Positions 59,155 to 64,000 of a stretch of DNA of 64,000 nt are shown piece after piece; the stretch's first letter is position 1; each line of letters begins with the position of its first letter. The stretch comes from a bacterium. Lineage in GTDB: Bacteria; SZUA-79; Acidulodesulfobacterales; Acidulodesulfobacteraceae. The stretch lies in contig JAJYPL010000001.1 in assembly GCA_021795355.1 (NCBI GenBank), positions 62,001 to 126,000 of the forward strand. The letters are read 5' to 3'. Both the position numbers and the translations under genes were made by a program. The notes beneath the pieces were generated by a model. The model searched no databases. It had not been told where the DNA came from and was given only the letters and a program-made list of their open reading frames with translations.

Positions 59155-60198
59155 TCAATATTTTTTTATTAGCGTATAATTATTCGCTCTCTGCGCAGGA
59201 ACAAACCCTGCGTCTTTAATCAAGCGGACCATTAATTTTTCGTCGACGGTTCTGTTTTCCGTTCCGGCCGCTTTTACGACGTTTTCTTCGAGCATGGTAG
59301 AACCCATATCGTTAGCCCCGAAACTTAACGCAGCCTGTCCCATTTTCGCCCCCTGCGTCACCCATGATGCCTGAATATTATCGAAATTATCTAAAACTAT
59401 TCTTGAGACCGCAAGCACTTTAAGATAATAATGGCCGTAAACGCCTCTTGGATTAAGCGCTGTATTTTTGCTTTGAAAACTCCAAGGAATAAAAGCCTTA
59501 AAACCGCCGGTTTTATCCTGAAGGTCTCTAAGTTTTAAAAGATGCTCTACTATATCTTCGTCGGTTTCTATAGTCCCGAACATCATAGTTGCGGATGAGT
59601 TTAAACCCGCATTGTGAACTTCTTCCATGACTTTTAGCCATTGTCCGCTGTCTATTTTATTAGGACTTATTTTTTTTCTTACCCTGTCCGTTAATATTTC
59701 CGCTCCGCCGCCGGGCACGGAATCTAAGCCCGCTTCTTTCAAAACATTTACCGTTTCTTTAACCGTCATATCGTTGAATTGGGCGATAAAAGTAATCTCC
59801 GGAGGAGAAAACGCATGGATATGTATATCGAAATTTTCTTTAATACCGTTTAACAGATTAATATAGTAGTCTATAGTTATATCTGGATTTAATCCTCCCT
59901 GAAGAAGAATCTGCGTACCGGAAAGATCTTTCGTTTCCCTGATTTTATCGAATATTTGTTCTTTCGTCAGAACGTAGGCGTCTTTATCCGGAACTCCGTA
60001 TTTTTTGTAAAAAGCGCAAAATTTGCATTCCGACGTACAGACGTTGGTGTAGTTTATATTTCTGTCGATAATAAACGTGACGATATCGTCCTGATGCTTT
60101 TCCTTTCTTATGCCGTCGGCTATTTTTCCAAGTTCTATAATATTATCGTTTTTAAACAGCGCCAATGCATCTTTTTTGTTTATTCTGTTTTTATTCAT
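59155..60198 (-). CDS. mqnC: Cyclic dehypoxanthinyl futalosine synthase
   Basis: Radical SAM enzyme of the futalosine route to menaquinone. 347 residues: CTSECKFC (CxxxCxxC, about 57-64), QGGLNPD, HIHAFSPPEI, VPGGGAEILTDRVRKKISPNKI, ATMMFGTIET, FIPWSFQSKNTAL and ANDMGSTMLEENVV. The GGGAEI and PWSFQ motifs separate it from MqnE and CofH. It indicates a menaquinone-based respiratory chain. Other mqn genes are not in the window. Confidence 0.95.
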   Translation of the reverse strand: MNKNRINKKDALALFKNDNIIELGKIADGIRKEKHQDDIVTFIIDRNINYTNVCTSECKFCAFYKKYGVPDKDAYVLTKEQIFDKIRETKDLSGTQILLQGGLNPDITIDYYINLLNGIKENFDIHIHAFSPPEITFIAQFNDMTVKETVNVLKEAGLDSVPGGGAEILTDRVRKKISPNKIDSGQWLKVMEEVHNAGLNSSATMMFGTIETDEDIVEHLLKLRDLQDKTGGFKAFIPWSFQSKNTALNPRGVYGHYYLKVLAVSRIVLDNFDNIQASWVTQGAKMGQAALSFGANDMGSTMLEENVVKAAGTENRTVDEKLMVRLIKDAGFVPAQRANNYTLIKKY

Positions 60199-60253
60199 AT
60201 TTTATACCTTAATCCTGCATTTGTTTCCTTTTTATCTTTTCCGCTTATTTTAT

Positions 60254-61576
60254 TTAATTCAACAGTCCGCTCATTTCTTTTAAGCTTTCCTCGAAAGAAT
60301 ATTTTTCGTCGGGGGTCTGTTTTATAAAGTTTTCTATCTTAGATATATGGTCTATCGCAAAATCTATAGCTTCGCTGGACCCTTTAGAATAAGCGCCGAT
60401 ATTTATAAGGTCTTCGTTTACCCTGTATTCCGAAACTACTTTTAAAACCTCCCGGGCGGCCAGCAGATGTTCTTTTAAAACTATGTCGGGCATAACGCGG
60501 GACAGGCTGTTTAAAACGTCTATCGCCGGAAATATTCCTTTTTCAGCCGTTTTTCTCGAAAGAACGATATGCCCGTCGAGTATAGACCTTACCGTATCGG
60601 AAATAGGTTCGTTCATATCGTCGCCTTCTACTAAAACCGTGTAAATTCCGGTGATGCTTCCTTTGTCGGAGTTAGCCGCCCTTTCAAGAAGTTTCGGTAA
60701 AATGCTGAAAACGGACGGCGTATAGCCTCTCACTGTAGGAGGTTCTCCCGCCGATAGTCCTATTTCCCTCGACGCCATCGCAAACCGAGTAATGGAATCC
60801 ATAAGAAAAAGCACGTCAAGCCCTTTGTCCCTAAAATATTCCGCAAGGGCGGTCGCCGCAAAAGCCCCTCTCATTCTGACCAACGGGGATTTATCCGACG
60901 TAGCGACGATAACGACGGATTTTTTTAAACCTTCTTCCCCTAAGCTTTTTTCTATAAATTCTTTAACTTCACGCCCTCTTTCGCCGATAAGCGCAATAAT
61001 ATTTACGTCGGATTTAGAATATTTAGTAAACATGCCGAGAAGAGTGCTTTTACCTACTCCGGAACCGGCAAATATACCTATTCTCTGTCCTTTGCCTATC
61101 GTCAAAAAAGAATTTACCGCCCTTACTCCGACATCCATAACCTCGTTAATTCTTTTTCTTGATAAAGGAGACGGCGGCTCGTTGACTATCTTTGCATAAC
61201 CGCCGCATTGAATTTTTCCTTTATCGTCCAACGGATTGCCGAACGGATCCACGACTCTTCCAAGCAGTTCTTCGCCTGCGGGAAATTTTTCCTCTTCTTC
61301 TAAAAGAATAACTTCGCTTTCTAAACTTATTCCTCCTATATCGCCGTAAGGCATAAGAACCGCCCTGTCGTCTTTAAAACCGATAACTTCCGCCGTAATA
61401 CCTTCAGACGATACGCCGTTTTTACCTTTAATGCGGCAAATTTTTCCTATGGAAAGATCCGGATGTTTAGCTTCGAGGACGAGCCCTACCGCTTTAACTA
61501 TTTTTCCCTTTATAAGCATAGGATTGGAATCTTGAAGGAGGTCGGCGTATTCTTTTAAATTTATAAGTCTTCCCAT
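60254..61576 (-). CDS. fliI: Flagellar export ATPase FliI
   Basis: Hexameric ATPase of flagellar type III export. 440 residues: Walker A GIFAGSGVGKSTLLGM (about 158), DVLFLMDSITRFAMASREIGLSAGEPP, GYTPSVFSILPKLLERAAN and EHLLAAREVLKVVSEYR. It differs from F1 beta subunits by these export-specific stretches. It follows the FlgJ-like gene on the same strand. Confidence 0.96.
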   Translation of the reverse strand: MGRLINLKEYADLLQDSNPMLIKGKIVKAVGLVLEAKHPDLSIGKICRIKGKNGVSSEGITAEVIGFKDDRAVLMPYGDIGGISLESEVILLEEEEKFPAGEELLGRVVDPFGNPLDDKGKIQCGGYAKIVNEPPSPLSRKRINEVMDVGVRAVNSFLTIGKGQRIGIFAGSGVGKSTLLGMFTKYSKSDVNIIALIGERGREVKEFIEKSLGEEGLKKSVVIVATSDKSPLVRMRGAFAATALAEYFRDKGLDVLFLMDSITRFAMASREIGLSAGEPPTVRGYTPSVFSILPKLLERAANSDKGSITGIYTVLVEGDDMNEPISDTVRSILDGHIVLSRKTAEKGIFPAIDVLNSLSRVMPDIVLKEHLLAAREVLKVVSEYRVNEDLINIGAYSKGSSEAIDFAIDHISKIENFIKQTPDEKYSFEESLKEMSGLLN

Positions 61577-61627
61577 TCATTCATTCCTTATTTTTCTTTG
61601 ACACCTTTTCTACTCCGTTCTTTCCAA

Positions 61628-61668
61628 GTTGTGACGGGGACAGAATTCAATTCTGTCCCCGTCACAAC
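61628..61668. terminator. 41-bp perfect palindrome (GACAGAATT family)
   Basis: GTTGTGACGGGGACAGAATT, one base, and its exact complement: 20-bp perfect arms. It lies 2 nt after the FlgJ-like stop and upstream of fliI. The longest copy of this family in the window; likely a dispersed repeat that also terminates or attenuates transcription. Confidence 0.75.
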
Positions 61669-61669
61669 C

Positions 61670-62581
61670 CTAAGAGTATTCTTTATAATAAGCAAGAACT
61701 TTTTTTACGTAATTTTCCGTTTCTTCAAAAGGCGGTATTCCGTTATATTTTTCGACGCTGCCTATACCGGCGTTATAAGCGGCAAGAGCAAGTTCGGCAT
61801 TGCCTCCGTAACGGTCCAAAAGCCGTTTAAGGTAAAGCGTTCCGCCTAAAACGTTGCCTTCGGGATCGTAAGGATCTACGCCAAGTTCTTCGGCTGTTTC
61901 AGGCATTAACTGCATAAGTCCGACGGCGCCTTTGTTGGAAACGGCATACGGATTAAAATCCGATTCCGTTTTCATTACGGCTTTTATTAAACCGTACGGA
62001 ACTCCGTAAATTTCGGAAGCTTTTTTTGCAAGACCGTCGGCGGTAACATAGTCTCCGGTAAACCCTTGGGTGTCCGAATCGGAACCGTCAGCGGAAGCGC
62101 CGCTTGATTCTAAAGCGTTAAGTTTAAGTCCTTCGGCGCCTGCGCCTCCATATTTTGAAGCCAATCCGTATGCCTGAAATAAATTGCCGGTAGCGGACAT
62201 CGAAGCGACCGAAGAACTTAATTCTTTCATTCCGTCCTTTGCTACCAAAGACGGATGCTCTTTGAAATAATCGACTATCATTTTCGCTATTCCTATGCCT
62301 TTTCCGTAGCCGCTGTCGTTTGCTACAGCTTCGTAAAAAAGCGAATTGAAAATTTTATAACCGGTACCTTTATCTATAAAAGAACCTTTTTCCACTTCCT
62401 TGGACATAGAATCGAAAATCATATTTAAAAAAAGGCTTTCGAATTTAACGGCGACGGTTTTTATTTCGCTAAGCTCTTCAGGAGTGATTTTATCTTTAAC
62501 GTTATTTTTAACGGATATTTCCGGTGAAATTTTAGGTTCGGAAGAAACGGGAATATTGAGATTGTTATTTAATTTTTCCAT
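61670..62581 (-). CDS. FlgJ-type rod-binding domain fused to SLT transglycosylase
   Basis: 303 residues. The N-terminal part (about 30-105) has the FlgJ rod-binding pattern [23 protein letters not shown]...[16 protein letters not shown] Ser/Gly-rich linker leads to an SLT domain with [28 protein letters not shown] (Glu about 210) and [15 protein letters not shown]. Enterobacterial FlgJ instead carries a glucosaminidase domain. It should open peptidoglycan for the flagellar rod. No signal peptide is seen; export probably through the flagellar apparatus. Confidence 0.88.
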   Translation of the reverse strand: MEKLNNNLNIPVSSEPKISPEISVKNNVKDKITPEELSEIKTVAVKFESLFLNMIFDSMSKEVEKGSFIDKGTGYKIFNSLFYEAVANDSGYGKGIGIAKMIVDYFKEHPSLVAKDGMKELSSSVASMSATGNLFQAYGLASKYGGAGAEGLKLNALESSGASADGSDSDTQGFTGDYVTADGLAKKASEIYGVPYGLIKAVMKTESDFNPYAVSNKGAVGLMQLMPETAEELGVDPYDPEGNVLGGTLYLKRLLDRYGGNAELALAAYNAGIGSVEKYNGIPPFEETENYVKKVLAYYKEYS

Positions 62582-62822
62582 TATCGTTTAAAATAAGCGG
62601 CATTAACGTAATTTAAATTTAATAAAAATTTTAATTTTTTAACATTATATCATAACGGAAATATTAATAAAAGTTTAACCGCGGATATAAAATTATTTTT
62701 TATTATTTAATTTGATTTATTAAGATATTTAAAAAAAATATTTTTTGTATTATAATATAGAAAATTTTTTATTTCAGATTTATTTTAATACAAATTAATT
62801 TTTTATAAATATAAAAACAACG

Positions 62823-63605
62823 ATGGATATAGCGTCTATTATCGGCTTTATACTGGGTCTCGGCGGAATAATATTCGGAAATTTCCTCCAGGGTTCAAAC
62901 CTCATGCAGCTGCTTGACCCTATCGGCTTCGTAATAGTTATAGTAGGAACTACGGGAGCCACTGTTGCCGGAAACAGGATAGAAAATCTTAAAAAAGCGA
63001 TGATATCGGCAAAAGGAGTTATTTTATCAAAAAAAGTCGATTATGAAACCACCATATCGGACCTCTTGAATTATGCAACTAAAGCCAGAAAAAACGGCGT
63101 TCTTGCATTGGAATCGGAAATCGAAGCTTCGTCGGACCCTTTTATAAAAAAAGCCCTCCAGTTAGTCGTTGACGGTATAGACCCTCAGGTAGTTATGGAT
63201 ATTATGGAAACGGAGTTATCCAACATCGAAGAATTCGGCGACGAAAGCGTTAAAATATTCGAACAGGCCGGCGGCTATTCTCCGACGCTCGGTATTATAG
63301 GAGCAGTTTTAGGACTTATACACGTTATGCAGCACCTTAATGAGCCCAACAGGCTCGGCGCCGGTATAGCCGTCGCGTTCACGGCTACTCTTTACGGGCT
63401 TGCTTTTGCGAACACTATACTTTTCCCTATATCCAGCAAACTAAAAATGAACCTTAAAGTCGAAGTTTTAAGATACGAACTTATCCTTATGGGCATAAGA
63501 AGCATTCAGAACGGCGAAAATCCAAGGCTTATAGAAGAAAAGCTAAAGTCTTTTTTAAACGCCGAGCAGAAAAAAGCTTACGATTTGAAAAACGGAGAAA
63601 AATAA
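62823..63605 (+). CDS. motA: Flagellar stator protein MotA
   Basis: Proton- or sodium-channel subunit of the flagellar stator. 260 residues with four TM helices: DIASIIGFILGLGGIIFGNF, DPIGFVIVIVGTTGATVAG, the conserved GGYSPTLGIIGAVLGLIHVMQ and AVAFTATLYGLAFANTILFP. The torque-generating cytoplasmic loop lies between about 60 and 150. Two nt separate it from motB. The 241-nt region upstream is AT-rich, with TATAAT at 62751 but no good -35. Confidence 0.95.
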   Translation: MDIASIIGFILGLGGIIFGNFLQGSNLMQLLDPIGFVIVIVGTTGATVAGNRIENLKKAMISAKGVILSKKVDYETTISDLLNYATKARKNGVLALESEIEASSDPFIKKALQLVVDGIDPQVVMDIMETELSNIEEFGDESVKIFEQAGGYSPTLGIIGAVLGLIHVMQHLNEPNRLGAGIAVAFTATLYGLAFANTILFPISSKLKMNLKVEVLRYELILMGIRSIQNGENPRLIEEKLKSFLNAEQKKAYDLKNGEK

Positions 63606-63607
63606 AA

Positions 63608-64000
63608 ATGGCAAGAAAAAAGAAAAAATGTCCGGAACATTCCAATTCGGAAAGATGGATGATAAGTTACGGGGATTTCCTTACCACTCTCCTTTCTTTT
63701 TTTATAGTAATGTTTGCAATTTCTAAAGTAAACAACGTAAGGCTGAAAGAACTTGCAGTTTCGATACAGCAGGCATTCGGAGCCAATAAGTTTATTACCG
63801 TTTCGCGTTCAAGGCCGAATATAGCTTCTACCCCGAAAGTGGTAGTGCCTAAGGTGTCGCCTTCCCAATTTAAGGTATCGAAATCAAATAAAAAACTCAT
63901 TAAAGAAGAACGGCAGGAATCGGCGGTATTTACGGGCATAGAATCAAATATAAAATCTTTTGCCGCCGGAAAATCATCGTATAAATCTTCGCTAAGTGTT
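63608..64000 (+). CDS. motB: Flagellar stator protein MotB (partial, cut by window end)
   Basis: First 131 residues of the stator subunit that binds peptidoglycan. MARKKKKCPEHSNSERWMIS precedes the TM helix YGDFLTTLLSFFIVMFAIS, whose Asp (about 23) is the ion-carrying residue. The linker is Ser/Lys-rich. The OmpA-like peptidoglycan domain lies beyond the window. The ion specificity cannot be decided. Confidence 0.93.
   Translation, partial: MARKKKKCPEHSNSERWMISYGDFLTTLLSFFIVMFAISKVNNVRLKELAVSIQQAFGANKFITVSRSRPNIASTPKVVVPKVSPSQFKVSKSNKKLIKEERQESAVFTGIESNIKSFAAGKSSYKSSLSV

Noticed and set aside
23941-61615. Dispersed GGTGTC repeats as a CRISPR array
   Set aside because: Copies are kilobases apart, palindromic over about 90 bp and lie in separate intergenic gaps; no regular repeat-spacer array or cas gene is present.
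62701-62760. Sigma28 or sigma70 promoter for motAB
   Set aside because: TATAAT at 62751 has no acceptable -35 at 16-18 nt and no sigma28 consensus was found, so it was not listed as a feature.

Overview
The window is a chromosomal segment of an AT-rich, Gram-negative, flagellated bacterium with a deltaproteobacteria-like gene set. The traits behind this are direct. There is a heptose cytidylyl/adenylyltransferase-type gene for LPS core, a Geobacter-type citramalate synthase, futalosine menaquinone synthesis (MqnC), a lipoprotein c-type cytochrome, CbiB, a selenocysteine tRNA, FliI/FlgJ/MotAB, and many PAS/GGDEF/REC signalling proteins. Assignment to an acid-environment sulfur lineage (Acidulodesulfobacterales-like) is only a guess from style and content; no 16S rRNA gene is present.

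Layout. 1-4.9 kb: lysC-cimA-Yip1 operon, class II aldolase and a small coiled-coil membrane protein. 4.9-9.5 kb: a c-di-GMP locus of two related membrane sensors (PAS-GGDEF-EAL and PAS-GGDEF), each preceded by a G13/G14 homopolymer that abuts a TATAAT -10 box, plus two decayed paralogue fragments. 9.4-9.8 kb: selC and tRNA-Ser(GGA). 9.9-24 kb: tatA, rfaE2, a DnaJ-like gene, a third GGDEF gene, cbiB, a GH57/chemoreceptor pair, and a PHP-miaB-HU/IHF-priA group. 24-33.8 kb: an unclassified radical SAM enzyme, tRNA-Ala(CGC) next to a putative nucleotidyltransferase toxin-antitoxin pair, hemL, a hydrolase, a cytochrome c, a B12-binding-type radical SAM/DUF2344 protein and an M50 protease. 33.9-38.5 kb: scpA, an RsuA-family pseudouridine synthase, and a TPP-riboswitch operon encoding a CofH-like radical SAM enzyme, ThiS and ThiG. 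39.4-53.9 kb: a type IV secretion system on the minus strand, running pilin to VirB1-like transglycosylase. It contains a MoxR/RavA-type AAA ATPase, and no relaxase or VirB11 was found. 54-58.5 kb: a thioesterase, two receiver proteins and a large hybrid kinase. 58.6-64 kb: DksA-like protein, mqnC, fliI, FlgJ/SLT, and divergently motA and the start of motB.

The most interesting signals are four. First, a CofH homologue sits exactly where ThiH or ThiO would be expected in a TPP-controlled thiazole operon; CofH chemistry releases 2-iminoacetate, the substrate of ThiG. Second, poly-G tracts lie in the spacer of promoters of c-di-GMP genes, the architecture of phase-variable promoters. Third, four GTTA repeats at exact 11-bp spacing (PhoB/OmpR-type operator) precede a -10 box upstream of the T4SS operon. 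Fourth, a roughly 90-bp inverted-repeat element and three other repeat families are scattered through intergenic DNA, concentrated inside the T4SS cluster and once extending a coding sequence.

All function calls come from reading motifs and context; no database searches were run.
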